Source of the DNA: Paraburkholderia sp. ZP32-5
GTDB taxonomy: Bacteria; Pseudomonadota; Gammaproteobacteria; Burkholderiales; Burkholderiaceae
Assembly: GCF_021390495.1 (NCBI RefSeq)
Contig: NZ_JAJEJP010000001.1
Coordinates: forward strand, 2,914,001 to 2,978,000
Reading direction: 5' to 3'
Length of the DNA: 64,000 nucleotides
Under the pieces are notes generated by a model. That model searched no databases. It was given only the letters and a program-made list of their open reading frames with translations, and was not told the origin of the DNA. This document shows, in pieces, positions 55,879-64,000 of this stretch. The position numbers and the translations under genes were made by a program. Every line of letters begins with the position of its first letter. Within the stretch, counting starts at the first letter, position 1.

Positions 55879-57117
55879 TCAGGCGCGCTTGAACACCAGC
55901 GTGCCGTTCGTGCCGCCGAACCCGAATGAGTTCTTCAGCGCGATGTCGATCTTCATCTCCCGCGCGGTGTTCGCACAGTAGTCGAGATCGCAGGCCGGGT
56001 CCTGGTCGAAGATATTGATGGTCGGAGGCGAGATCTGGTGATGCACGGCGAGCACCGTGAATACCGACTCCAGACCGCCAGCGCCGCCCAGCAGGTGACC
56101 CGTCATCGACTTGGTCGAGTTCACGACCATGTTTTTGGCGTGGTCGCCGAACGCGCGCTTGATGCCGGTCGTTTCGGCGAGGTCGCCGAGCTGCGTGGAG
56201 GTGCCGTGCGCGTTCAGGTAAGTCACTTCGTCGGTATTGATGCCGGCGTTTTTCAGCGCGGCCAGCATGCAGCGGCGGGCGCCGTCACCGTCTTCGAGCG
56301 GAGCGGTCATGTGATACGCGTCGCCGCTCATGCCGTAGCCGCCGATTTCCGCGTAGATCTTCGCGCCGCGCGCCTTCGCGTGCTCGTACTCTTCGAGCAC
56401 CATCACGCCAGCACCCTCGCCCAGCACGAAGCCGTCGCGGTCCTTGTCCCACGGACGGCTCGCGGTTGCCGGATCGTCGTTGCGTTGCGACAGCGCACGC
56501 GCCGCCGCAAAGCCGCCGATACCGAGCGGCGACACGGTCGATTCCGCGCCACCCGCGATCATCACGTCGGCATCGCCGTATTCGATCAGACGGGAAGCCT
56601 CGCCGATGCAGTGCAGACCGGTCGTACACGCGGTGACGATCGACAGATTCGGACCCTTGATGCCGAACTTGATCGACAGATGGCCGGAGATCATGTTGAT
56701 GATCGAAGCCGGCACGAAGAACGGCGAAATACGGCGCGGGCCACGATTGAGCAGTTCGGTCTGCGTGACCTCGATCATCGGCAGACCGCCGATGCCCGAA
56801 CCGACTACCACGCCGATACGCTCTGAATTCTCGTCGGTGACTTCGAGGCCGCTGTCCTGCATCGCCTGGATGCCCGCAGCCACGCCGTAATGGATGAACG
56901 TATCCATATGGCGTGCTTCCTTACCGGGGATGTAGTCCTCGATATTGAAACCCTTCACCTCGCCGGCGAAACGAGTCGAAAAGTTCGACGCATCGAACTT
57001 CGTGATATTGGCAATACCAGACTTGCCGGCGACCAGATTGGCCCAGCCATCGGCAACATTATTGCCAACAGGCGAAATCAGCCCCAGGCCTGTAACGACA
57101 ACACGACGGCGGCTCAC
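55879..57117 (-). CDS. fabF: 3-oxoacyl-ACP synthase II
   Basis: Elongating condensing enzyme of fatty acid synthesis. It has the thiolase-fold active site Cys in [14 protein letters not shown], His in [11 protein letters not shown] and His in [16 protein letters not shown] 57117 (reading [17 protein letters not shown]) has AAGGGG 5 bases upstream; 412 residues. It is separated from acpP by a hairpin, so its expression may be tuned independently. Confidence 0.97.
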   Translation of the reverse strand: MSRRRVVVTGLGLISPVGNNVADGWANLVAGKSGIANITKFDASNFSTRFAGEVKGFNIEDYIPGKEARHMDTFIHYGVAAGIQAMQDSGLEVTDENSERIGVVVGSGIGGLPMIEVTQTELLNRGPRRISPFFVPASIINMISGHLSIKFGIKGPNLSIVTACTTGLHCIGEASRLIEYGDADVMIAGGAESTVSPLGIGGFAAARALSQRNDDPATASRPWDKDRDGFVLGEGAGVMVLEEYEHAKARGAKIYAEIGGYGMSGDAYHMTAPLEDGDGARRCMLAALKNAGINTDEVTYLNAHGTSTQLGDLAETTGIKRAFGDHAKNMVVNSTKSMTGHLLGGAGGLESVFTVLAVHHQISPPTINIFDQDPACDLDYCANTAREMKIDIALKNSFGFGGTNGTLVFKRA

Positions 57118-57150
57118 GGTAACCCCTTTTTCATAGATGACAAAAGCAAA

Positions 57151-57193
57151 AGCCACAGCGGCCACAGGAGTCTGCCCTGTGTGCCCTGTGGCT
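57151..57193 (-). terminator. Hairpin between acpP and fabF
   Basis: Outer arms AGCCACAG/CTGTGGCT and inner CACAGG/CCTGTG form an extended stem; the minus strand continues TTTTGCTTTTG. It lies about 155 bp past the acpP stop and about 35 bp before the fabF start. Confidence 0.6.
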
Positions 57194-57349
57194 GTTTAAG
57201 TCGGCAATCGCGCGGAAAAATGCGCAGTCAGCATCGCAGGCTCCCGCATGGCAAGCAGCGCGGTGCAAAGCACCCGCCCCGCTGGCGCCAGCACATGGCG
57301 CGGCAGGGCGTCATGCGCCGCCAATGCAGAAACGCAGGCGCGAATGACC

Positions 57350-57589
57350 TTAGGCCTTGACGTTCGCGCGAGCGTAGTCGATCGCTTGCTGAACGGTAGT
57401 GATCTTCTCGGCTTCTTCATCCGGAATTTCCATGCCGAATTCGTCTTCGAGGGCCATCACGAGCTCGACGGTGTCGAGCGAGTCGGCGCCGAGATCGTTC
57501 ACGAACGACGCTTCGTTCTTGATTTCCGCTTCCGCAACGCCCAGTTGTTCCGCGACGATCTTCTTGACGCGCTGTTCGATATTGTCCAT
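57350..57589 (-). CDS. acpP: Acyl carrier protein
   Basis: Carries acyl chains on phosphopantetheine attached to Ser37 in [19 protein letters not shown]. The 79-residue acidic protein is canonical. GGAGGGG lies just before ATG 57589, a strong site consistent with high expression. The 152-bp gap after fabG and the hairpin before fabF suggest its own mRNA. Confidence 0.98.
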
Positions 57590-57741
57590 TACCCCTCCAA
57601 GGGAAAAGAAGTTCAAAAATACAGGTGCGCGCATTTTATCAGGTTTGACCCGGCAAAAAAGCGGCGCATCGGGTTCCTGTCAAGGCATGCGCCCCCATGC
57701 TTCTGCAAACGCATCAAGGCGCGGATAGTAACCGGAATCGG

Positions 57742-58491
57742 CTATTGCATGTACATGCCGCCGTTCACGTGCAGCGTCGTACCGGTGATGTAGCCCGCCT
57801 GCGGCGACGCGAGAAATGCGACCGCATGCGCGATGTCTTCCGGGCTGCCGAGACGGCCGAGCGGAATCTGCGTTTTCAGCACGGTGTGCTGTTCTTCGGG
57901 CAGCGCCTTCGTCATATCGGTATCGATGAAACCCGGGGCGACGCAGTTGACGGTGATGCCGCGGCTCCCTATCTCGCGCGCGAGCGCACGGGTCATGCCG
58001 GCGACGCCGGCCTTCGCGGCCGCGTAGTTGATTTGTCCCGGGTTGCCGGCCGAGCCGACCACCGACGTGATGTTGATGATGCGGCCACCCTTGGCCTTCA
58101 TCATCGGACGCAGCACCGCGCGCGACAGCCGGAACACCGACTTCAGATTAGTGTCGATCACCGCGTCCCAGTCGTCGTCCTTCATACGCATCGCCAGTTG
58201 ATCCTGCGTGATGCCGGCGTTGTTCACGAGCACGTGCAGCGCGCCGAATTCCTTGACCGTGCCGTCGATCAGCGCTTCCGCCGCGGCCGCGTCATTGACG
58301 TTGAGCACTGCACCGCGGCCGTTAACGCCGGCCGCATTGAACGCTTCGGTGATCGCGGCCGCGCCGCTTTCGCTGGTCGCGGTGCCGATGACCGTCGCGC
58401 CCTGGCGCGCCAGTTCCATTGCGATCGCACGGCCAATGCCGCGCGACGCGCCTGTCACGATTGCGATCTGCTTGTCGAGAGTCTTTTCCAT
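57742..58491 (-). CDS. fabG: 3-oxoacyl-ACP reductase
   Basis: NADPH-dependent SDR enzyme reducing 3-ketoacyl-ACP. TGASRGIGRAIA (cofactor loop), NNAG, catalytic Ser in NITSVVGSAGN, and YAAAK (Tyr/Lys) are all present. Length is 249 residues, ending GGMYMQ. Lies between fabD and acpP. Confidence 0.97.
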   Translation of the reverse strand: MEKTLDKQIAIVTGASRGIGRAIAMELARQGATVIGTATSESGAAAITEAFNAAGVNGRGAVLNVNDAAAAEALIDGTVKEFGALHVLVNNAGITQDQLAMRMKDDDWDAVIDTNLKSVFRLSRAVLRPMMKAKGGRIINITSVVGSAGNPGQINYAAAKAGVAGMTRALAREIGSRGITVNCVAPGFIDTDMTKALPEEQHTVLKTQIPLGRLGSPEDIAHAVAFLASPQAGYITGTTLHVNGGMYMQ

Positions 58492-58607
58492 CTGTCAGTC
58501 CGGATGCCCGCCAAGCGGGCTGATTGATTCTTGCTGATTCTGGTGACGAAATGCCACCGCGCTCGCGACACCACTTCGTCGGTGCGCTTTGTCGGCGAAT
58601 GGCGAGT

Positions 58608-59543
58608 TCAGCCTGCCGTCACGAGTTTCAGTGTTTCTTCGAGCGACGCTGCATCGAACAACGATGCGCCGACGAGATTGCCGTCGATACGCTTGGTCAG
58701 ACCGGCAAGGACCTTGCCCGGGCCGCACTCGATCACGTGCGTGACACCCTGCGCAGCCATCGCCTGAACGCATTCGACCCACCGTACCGGACCGGCCGCC
58801 TGGCGTACCAGCGCGTCCTTGATCGCGGCGGGTTCGTTGACCACCGCGACGTCGACGTTGTTGATGACGGGAATCGACGGCACCTGTATTTCGACGCTCG
58901 CGAGATATTCGCGCAACTGATCCGACGCGGGCTTGAGCAGCGACGAGTGGAACGGCGCCGAGACCGGCAACGGCAGCGCGCGCTTCGCACCCTTCGTCTT
59001 CGCAACTTCGCAAGCCTTCTCGACCGCGGCCTTGTGGCCCGCGATCACGACCTGCGCCGGCGCGTTGAAATTGACGGCCTCGACGACCCCAGCCGCCGAC
59101 GCTTCCGCGCAGACCGCGCGCACCGTGTCGTCGTCGAGACCGAGAATCGCGGCCATGCCGCCAACGCCCACCGGCACCGCCGTTTGCATCGCCTGCGCAC
59201 GGAACCGCACGAGCGGCACCGCGTCGCGAAACGCGAGCGCGCCCGCCGCGACGAGCGCAGTGTATTCGCCAAGGCTATGACCGGCGACGATCGCCGGCGC
59301 CGGGCCGCCCGCCTGCCGCCACGCGCGGTAGACCGCGTAGGCCGCGGTCAGCATGACCGGCTGGGTGTTGGTGGTGAGATTGAGATCTTCGGCAGGACCT
59401 TCGGCGATCAGTTTGCCGAGGTCCTGATTGAGTGCGTCGGAGGCTTCCTGAACCGTCTCGCGCACGAGTGCGTGATCGGCAAATGCATTGAGCATGCCGA
59501 CCGCCTGCGAGCCCTGCCCAGGAAAAACGAACGCGAATTTCAT
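58608..59543 (-). CDS. fabD: Malonyl-CoA:ACP transacylase
   Basis: Loads malonyl groups onto ACP. It shows FVFPGQGSQAVGM, the nucleophile elbow GHSLGEYTALVAAG and the His in VSAPFHSSLL. Length is 311 residues. Its neighbours fabH (107 bp upstream) and fabG (116 bp downstream) give the standard fab order. Confidence 0.97.
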   Translation of the reverse strand: MKFAFVFPGQGSQAVGMLNAFADHALVRETVQEASDALNQDLGKLIAEGPAEDLNLTTNTQPVMLTAAYAVYRAWRQAGGPAPAIVAGHSLGEYTALVAAGALAFRDAVPLVRFRAQAMQTAVPVGVGGMAAILGLDDDTVRAVCAEASAAGVVEAVNFNAPAQVVIAGHKAAVEKACEVAKTKGAKRALPLPVSAPFHSSLLKPASDQLREYLASVEIQVPSIPVINNVDVAVVNEPAAIKDALVRQAAGPVRWVECVQAMAAQGVTHVIECGPGKVLAGLTKRIDGNLVGASLFDAASLEETLKLVTAG

Positions 59544-59650
59544 ATCGTCCCCAAAATCGGTTTAATCGGATGCGGCCGCCGTGCGCGGCGGCCATGAACG
59601 CGAGCTTTGCGCCTGCTCGACCCGCAGCGCCCCGCGATGTGTCGTCGCGC

Positions 59651-60640
59651 TCAGTAGCGAATGACCGACGCACCCCATGTGAAGCCGCCGCCGACGCCTT
59701 CGATCAGCACGTTCTGGCCGCGCTTGATGCGACCGTCGCGCACCGCGACGTCGAATGCGAGCGGAATGGACGCCGCCGACGTATTGCCGTGCTCGCCCAC
59801 GGTGACCACCATGCGCTCCTGCGGCAAACCAAGCTTGCGGCAGGTACTTTGCATGATGCGAATATTGGCCTGATGCGGAATCAACCAGTCGATCTGCTCA
59901 GGTTTCAGATCGGCTTTCTCGAGCGCTTCGATCGCGACTTTCTCGAGCACGTTGACCGCGAGCTTGAACACCGCCTGGCCGTCCATGTGCAGGAACGCGC
60001 TGCCGGCGACCACGCCGCCATTCACGTTACCCGGCGTGCAGAGAATATTCGAATAGCTGCCGTCCGCGTGCAGTGCGCTCGACAGCACGCCCGCCTCGTC
60101 CGACGCCTGCAGGATCACTGCGCCCGCGCCATCGCCGAACAGCACGCAGGTGGTACGGTCGTTGAAGTCGAGAATCCGCGAGAAGGTCTCCGCGCCGATC
60201 ACGAGCGCCGTGCGATGCTGGCCGCTGCGGATCAGGCTGTCCACCGTCGCTACCGCATATGCGAAGCCGGAGCACACGGCCTGTATGTCGAACGCGGCGC
60301 CGTTGTTCTTGATGCCGAGCTTGTTCTGCAGCAGGCAGGCCGTGCTCGGAAAGACGAAGTCAGGCGTAGACGTAGCGACGACGATCAGGTCGATGGACTG
60401 CGGATCGATGTCCGCCGCTTCGATCGCGCGCTGCGACGCGATCAGCGCGAGGTCGCTGGTCGTGACGTCCGGATCGGCGAAGTGACGCGCATGGATGCCC
60501 GTGCGCGCGACGATCCATTCGTCGCTCGTCTCGACACCCTGCTTTGCGAGACGCTCGGCCAGATCCTGATTGGTGACGCGCTGCGGCGGCAGATAGCTGC
60601 CGGTACCCAGCACACGGGAATAGATAGTGGATTGAGCCAT
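59651..60640 (-). CDS. fabH: 3-oxoacyl-ACP synthase III
   Basis: Starts fatty acid synthesis from acetyl-CoA and malonyl-ACP. The Cys-His-Asn triad is visible in [22 protein letters not shown] and [12 protein letters not shown]. Length is 329 residues. Its ATG shares one base with the plsX stop (TAATG), indicating translational coupling. Confidence 0.98.
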   Translation of the reverse strand: MAQSTIYSRVLGTGSYLPPQRVTNQDLAERLAKQGVETSDEWIVARTGIHARHFADPDVTTSDLALIASQRAIEAADIDPQSIDLIVVATSTPDFVFPSTACLLQNKLGIKNNGAAFDIQAVCSGFAYAVATVDSLIRSGQHRTALVIGAETFSRILDFNDRTTCVLFGDGAGAVILQASDEAGVLSSALHADGSYSNILCTPGNVNGGVVAGSAFLHMDGQAVFKLAVNVLEKVAIEALEKADLKPEQIDWLIPHQANIRIMQSTCRKLGLPQERMVVTVGEHGNTSAASIPLAFDVAVRDGRIKRGQNVLIEGVGGGFTWGASVIRY

Positions 60641-61746
60641 TATGCCTTCGAGGATTGCGCAGCGTAGGGCTCGGCCGGCTGGCCTGCGATCGGGCTTGCG
60701 TGACCCGCACCGCTTGCGTCGCGCGCCGCCTGTTCGAGAGAACCCGCGTTCTCTTCCATTGCTCGCGCAAGGCGCTCCAGCACGCCGTTTTTGACGGCAT
60801 CATACCCGCGTTTGATGGCCCACTCAAACGCGTAGGCATCGGCGGAACCGTGGCTTTTTATCACCAGACCGCGCAAGCCGAGCAGCGCGGCACCGTTGTA
60901 TTGCCGATGATCGACGCGTTTCTTGAAACGCATCAATACCGGCAGCGCGAGCACCGCCATCACCTTGGTGAGCCACGAGCGGCCGAACTCTTCCTTGATG
61001 ATATTGGAGAGCATCTGCGCGAGACCTTCCGAAGTCTTCAGCGCGACGTTGCCGACAAAGCCGTCGCAGACGATTACGTCGACGGTGCCCTTGTAGATGT
61101 CGTCACCTTCGACGTTGCCGTGAAAGTTCAGTGTACTCGCGCGCAGCAGTTCGCCGGCACGTTTGATGATGTCGTTACCCTTGATGACTTCTTCGCCGAT
61201 GTTGAGCAGCCCGATGGTGGGCCGCTCCTTGCCCTCGAGCGCGGACACGAGCGCGTGCCCCATCTCGGCGAACTGCAGCAAGTGCTGCGGCTCGCAGTCG
61301 ACGTTGGCGCCCAGGTCGAGCATCATCGTGTAGCCGTGGGGATTGGGGAGTGCAAACGCGATAGCCGGGCGTTCGATGCCCGACAGTGTTTTGAGCACAT
61401 AGCGGGAGACCGCCATCAATGCGCCGGTGTTGCCGGCGGAAATGCAGGCTTGCGCCTCGCCTTCCTTGACGCGATTCAGCGCCACGCGCATCGACGAATC
61501 TTTTTTCTTGCGCAGCGCGACCTCGACCGGGTCGTCCATCGCGACGACCTCGGAAGCGGGCACGACGGTCAGCGCCGGCAGATCCTGAGCCTTCAACTTC
61601 TTCAGCTGCGCACGAATCGCAGTTTCAATGCCGACGAGCAACAGATGCGCGTCGGGATGCGAACGAACGAAGTTGACGGCAGCGGGAACGGTCACGGACG
61701 GGCCGTGGTCGCCTCCCATGCAATCTATCGTGAGCTTTACTGTCAT
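60640..61746 (-). CDS. plsX: Acyl-ACP:phosphate acyltransferase
   Basis: Makes acyl-phosphate for phospholipid synthesis. The family N-terminus [18 protein letters not shown], the [13 protein letters not shown] segment and the [13 protein letters not shown] motif are clear. The last ~20 residues ([18 protein letters not shown]) are a variable tail. Length is 368 residues. A terminator-like hairpin lies just before its start, after rpmF. Confidence 0.97.
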   Translation of the reverse strand: MTVKLTIDCMGGDHGPSVTVPAAVNFVRSHPDAHLLLVGIETAIRAQLKKLKAQDLPALTVVPASEVVAMDDPVEVALRKKKDSSMRVALNRVKEGEAQACISAGNTGALMAVSRYVLKTLSGIERPAIAFALPNPHGYTMMLDLGANVDCEPQHLLQFAEMGHALVSALEGKERPTIGLLNIGEEVIKGNDIIKRAGELLRASTLNFHGNVEGDDIYKGTVDVIVCDGFVGNVALKTSEGLAQMLSNIIKEEFGRSWLTKVMAVLALPVLMRFKKRVDHRQYNGAALLGLRGLVIKSHGSADAYAFEWAIKRGYDAVKNGVLERLARAMEENAGSLEQAARDASGAGHASPIAGQPAEPYAAQSSKA

Positions 61747-61769
61747 GGAGTGCGACGAATTTCAGGCAC

Positions 61770-61796
61770 AAAAAAGCGGCAGTTGAATGCCGCCTT
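61770..61796 (-). terminator. Terminator/attenuator between rpmF and plsX
   Basis: The stem GCGGCA/TGCCGC extended by A-T pairs (6-nt loop) is followed on the minus strand by TTTTTT. It ends only about 24 bases before the plsX ATG, so plsX expression from the rpmF promoter needs read-through. Confidence 0.75.
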
Positions 61797-61869
61797 TTTG
61801 CCGAACCGGGAAAATGTCAAGCGAGCCGATCGCTACGCGAAACGCCACAGGGCGCATCGCAGTGAACGA

Positions 61870-62049
61870 TTAGTCGTTCTTCGTCTTGACGACTTTCTTG
61901 CCGCGATAGTAGCCGTTCGGGCTGATGTGGTGACGCAGATGCACTTCGCCGGTGCTCGGCTCAACGGCCAGCGGCGCTGCCGTCAGGAAATCGTGCGAAC
62001 GGTGCATGCCTCGCTTCGACGGCGACTTCTTGTTTTGTTGAACTGCCAT
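61870..62049 (-). CDS. rpmF: 50S ribosomal protein L32
   Basis: A 59-residue ribosomal protein: [20 protein letters not shown] at the start, a central [18 protein letters not shown] and the end KTKND. This is the cysteine-free L32 form. It lies between yceD and plsX, the widely conserved yceD-rpmF-plsX order. Confidence 0.96.
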   Translation of the reverse strand: MAVQQNKKSPSKRGMHRSHDFLTAAPLAVEPSTGEVHLRHHISPNGYYRGKKVVKTKND

Positions 62050-62150
62050 GACTAACTCCTAAAAATTTTCCGAATTCTAACACAGCCCGATATGGTCTCC
62101 GCCACTGGCCGATTGGCCAATGCGCCCGCATCGCGCTCCTCTGCAACTGT

Positions 62151-62795
62151 TTAGTGCTTCTTGCCGCCGGGCTCCTCGCGCTTGAGACTTTCGAGCGCCG
62201 CGAACGGATTACGCTTCTCGGACTCGCCGCCTTCAGCAGCCTCGCCCTGCACTGCTTCATCGCTCTCGCCTTCGTTGCCGTCCGCGCCCGAAACAAGGCT
62301 CTCGTGCACTTCGGGACAGACTTCGTGCTTGGGCACAAGCGGCAAAGAAAGCAGCAACTCTTCTTCGATCAAGTCGATGAGATCGAACTGGCGCGAGCCC
62401 ACGATCACCTCGACTTCATCCTCGTCGAGCGGAAACTCTTCGGCTTCCGCCTCCGTGTTGACGACCCGGTAAGTTGCATCGACGTTGAACGCCTGCGAAT
62501 ACGGCGTCAGGCACCGCTGACATTCAAGCCACGCTGCACCGTGAATCGCCAGCCTCAGATAAGGCTGCGGACCTTCGGTGCCGTCGTCCTGCAATTCCGG
62601 CTGCGTCGCTCCTTCGGCTTGCCACGTGAACGTGGTATCGCGATCTGGCGCTTCCGCAGGGACTTCGTTTAACATGCGCGGCAGTTGCGAGACGCGCACG
62701 ACACCCGCGGCCTGACGCCCGCTCCGCGCAAATTCGAACAGATCGAGTTCATGCGGGTCGGACAGACCTGCAGGTTTGCCAGGATGTTGAGTCAT
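62151..62795 (-). CDS. yceD: YceD/DUF177 family protein
   Basis: A 214-residue DUF177 protein with the conserved metal-type cysteines in WLECQRCLTPYSQ and a third in EVCPEVH. The family is linked to 23S rRNA maturation and ribosome assembly, in keeping with its location beside rpmF. ATG 62795 (MTQHPGKPAG) is chosen. The C-terminal end is acidic, then FAALESLKREEPGGKKH, a family hallmark. Confidence 0.9.
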   Translation of the reverse strand: MTQHPGKPAGLSDPHELDLFEFARSGRQAAGVVRVSQLPRMLNEVPAEAPDRDTTFTWQAEGATQPELQDDGTEGPQPYLRLAIHGAAWLECQRCLTPYSQAFNVDATYRVVNTEAEAEEFPLDEDEVEVIVGSRQFDLIDLIEEELLLSLPLVPKHEVCPEVHESLVSGADGNEGESDEAVQGEAAEGGESEKRNPFAALESLKREEPGGKKH

Positions 62796-62991
62796 GCGCG
62801 CTCCTGCGTCGGCAAGCATGTTGCCGGGGTGGTCCGCGACGGCAAGCCAGCGCGGAGATAAACCGGTTTGCGAGACAGCCGGCGGGATTCGCGGCCACTG
62901 CGTTCTTCAATCCTGTTCGGCCTTTCAGGCCACCGCAAGCCGCTGAACGCGCCTGAATCCTGAAGCGCAAGCATACCGTGAAAAGCCCAAA

Positions 62992-63020
62992 ATCATATCC
63001 GTTTTGTCTTTTCGAGTCAA
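62992..63020 (-). promoter_or_regulatory. Sigma-70 promoter for yceD-rpmF
   Basis: On the minus strand TTGACT (63015-63020) and TATGAT (62992-62997) are spaced 17 bases. This leaves a leader of about 190 nt before the yceD ATG. Confidence 0.75.
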
Positions 63021-63080
63021 ACACTTAAGCCCGTACGCGCACGACCCCGTACGACCCGCCTCCCTAGCTTTCGCCTAACC

Positions 63081-63698
63081 ATGCCTGATTCCCTCAAACG
63101 CCCGCCACGCCTGATTCTGGCGTCGAGTTCACGGTATCGCCGTGAACTTCTCGAACGCCTGCGCGTGCCATTCGACGTCGTCGTACCTGCAATCGACGAA
63201 ACACCGCTCGCCGGCGAAATGCCCGAGGTCACCGCGCTGCGGCTATCCGAAGCCAAGGCCCGCACGGTGGCCAAAGGGCTTGGGGCGGACGAAGCCGCGC
63301 TCGTGATCGGCTCCGACCAGGTCGCCACCTATGACGGCCTGCAGATCGGCAAGCCCGGCACGCACGATAAGGCACTCGCGCAACTGCAGGCGATGCGCGG
63401 CCGCGAAGTGCTGTTCCATAGCGCGCTGTGCCTGTTCGACAGCGCGACGGACACCGCGCAAACCGTCGACGTGATCACCCGCGTGCGTTTTCGCAATCTG
63501 CCGGACGCAGCGCTCGACGCCTATCTGCGCGCCGAAACGCCGTATGACGTGGCTGGCAGCGCCAAATCCGAAGGACTCGGCATCGCGCTGCTGGAGGCCA
63601 TCCATTCCGACGACCCGACCGCGCTGGTCGGTCTGCCGCTGATCGCGCTGTCGCGCATGTTGCTCGCGGCCGGTTACCCACTACTGGAGGCGCTATGA
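63081..63698 (+). CDS. maf: Maf-family nucleoside triphosphate pyrophosphatase (YceF-like)
   Basis: Removes non-canonical or methylated nucleotides. The 205-residue protein has LILASSSRYRRELLERL, VIGSDQVA (catalytic Asp) and the KPGTHDKALAQL loop; SSRYR and SDQVA suggest the YceF (7-methyl-GTP) subgroup. It diverges from yceD, with 285 bp between them. Its TGA overlaps the next ATG (ATGA). Confidence 0.92.
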   Translation: MPDSLKRPPRLILASSSRYRRELLERLRVPFDVVVPAIDETPLAGEMPEVTALRLSEAKARTVAKGLGADEAALVIGSDQVATYDGLQIGKPGTHDKALAQLQAMRGREVLFHSALCLFDSATDTAQTVDVITRVRFRNLPDAALDAYLRAETPYDVAGSAKSEGLGIALLEAIHSDDPTALVGLPLIALSRMLLAAGYPLLEAL

Positions 63699-64000
63699 AC
63701 GGTACGCTGTACCTGATTCCGAACACGCTCGGAGAAGGCGGCGCGAGCGCGCTCGAGTTCGTGCTGCCCGCGCCGGTCCGCGCCCGCGCGGCGTCGCTGC
63801 ACTATTACATCGGCGAAAACGCGAAAACCACGCGCGCATTCCTGAAGAAAGTCGGCACCGAGCGGCCAATCCAGGAAATCGAGATTCGCGAACTGAACGT
63901 CAATACACCGGCTGGCGAAATCGACAGGCTGCTCGCGCCGCTGCTTGCAGGCACCGACGCGGGGCTCGTCTCCGAGGCTGGCTGCCCGGCGGTCGCGGAC
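63695..64000 (+). CDS. Tetrapyrrole-methylase/RsmI-family methyltransferase, partial
   Basis: The first 102 codons are in the window: MNGTLYLIPNTLGEGGASAL, then YYIGENAKTTRAFLKKVG, and DAGLVSEAGCPAVAD. The last motif is the SAM-binding strand of the tetrapyrrole methylase superfamily, closest to RsmI-like (16S rRNA C1402) proteins or a paralogue often found beside maf in this group. The start overlaps the maf stop. The missing C-terminus prevents a firm subfamily call. Confidence 0.8.
   Translation, partial: MNGTLYLIPNTLGEGGASALEFVLPAPVRARAASLHYYIGENAKTTRAFLKKVGTERPIQEIEIRELNVNTPAGEIDRLLAPLLAGTDAGLVSEAGCPAVAD

Noticed and set aside
1..64000. Mobile elements, prophage genes, CRISPR arrays, integron or plasmid functions
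   Set aside because: No transposase, integrase, terminal inverted repeats, repeat-spacer array or replication gene was found anywhere in the window.

Overview
The window is a GC-rich bacterial chromosome segment of about 64 kb. Gene content and order point to a betaproteobacterium of the Burkholderia/Paraburkholderia group. The signs are the carA-carB-greA order, EarP next to an elongation factor P with Arg32, the rpoE-rseA-rseB-mucD / lepA-lepB-rnc-era-recO-pdxJ-acpS-nagZ order, and C-terminal tails rich in Ala, Pro and Lys on several housekeeping proteins. No phage, transposase, CRISPR array or plasmid gene was seen, so this is mostly core genome.

Layout. 1-9.9 kb, mainly minus strand: folP (cut by the window edge), ftsH and rlmE; yhbY diverging from rlmE; then carA-carB-greA and a small membrane protein. 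10.3-16.7 kb: an MFS transporter, then mltD, gloB, a methyltransferase, rnhA, dnaQ and tRNA-Val, which is the E. coli mltD-gloB-yafS-rnhA-dnaQ-tRNA neighbourhood with a different tRNA. 17-27 kb: two ABC half-exporters, small membrane proteins, a family-4 glycosyltransferase and otsB-otsA for trehalose. 27-29.3 kb: a copper-trafficking and cytochrome-oxidase-assembly cassette (Sco1-like lipoprotein, PCu(A)C chaperone, CtaG-like protein). 29.4-34.2 kb: accessory genes (GNAT acetyltransferase, GAF-GGDEF diguanylate cyclase, TraB/GumN protein, two unrecognised exported proteins in the most AT-rich stretch). 34.2-37.8 kb: uvrC-pgsA followed by two identical tRNA-Gly genes and tRNA-Cys. 38-42.4 kb: earP, efp, a CsbD-family gene and an orphan NtrC-type response regulator. 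42.4-55.9 kb: the long minus-strand run from rpoE and its anti-sigma system through lepA, lepB, rnc, era, recO, pdxJ and acpS to nagZ. 55.9-62.8 kb: the fatty-acid cluster yceD-rpmF-plsX-fabH-fabD-fabG-acpP-fabF. 63-64 kb: maf and a truncated tetrapyrrole-methylase-family gene on the plus strand.

The most interesting points are these. (1) The CsbD-family gene is preceded by a sequence with the GG-N10-GC layout of a sigma-54 promoter and a near-match IHF site. The next gene encodes an NtrC-family regulator whose sigma-54 contact loop, Walker B aspartate and one arginine finger are all altered. (2) There is an 83-nt stem-loop with a U-tract directly upstream of greA, in the position of the E. 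coli greA-leader RNA. (3) UvrC and RNase III carry large low-complexity additions. (4) tRNA and housekeeping synteny is shared with E. coli but with informative differences. No clear previously undescribed multi-gene system was found; the CsbD/regulator pair is the best candidate.
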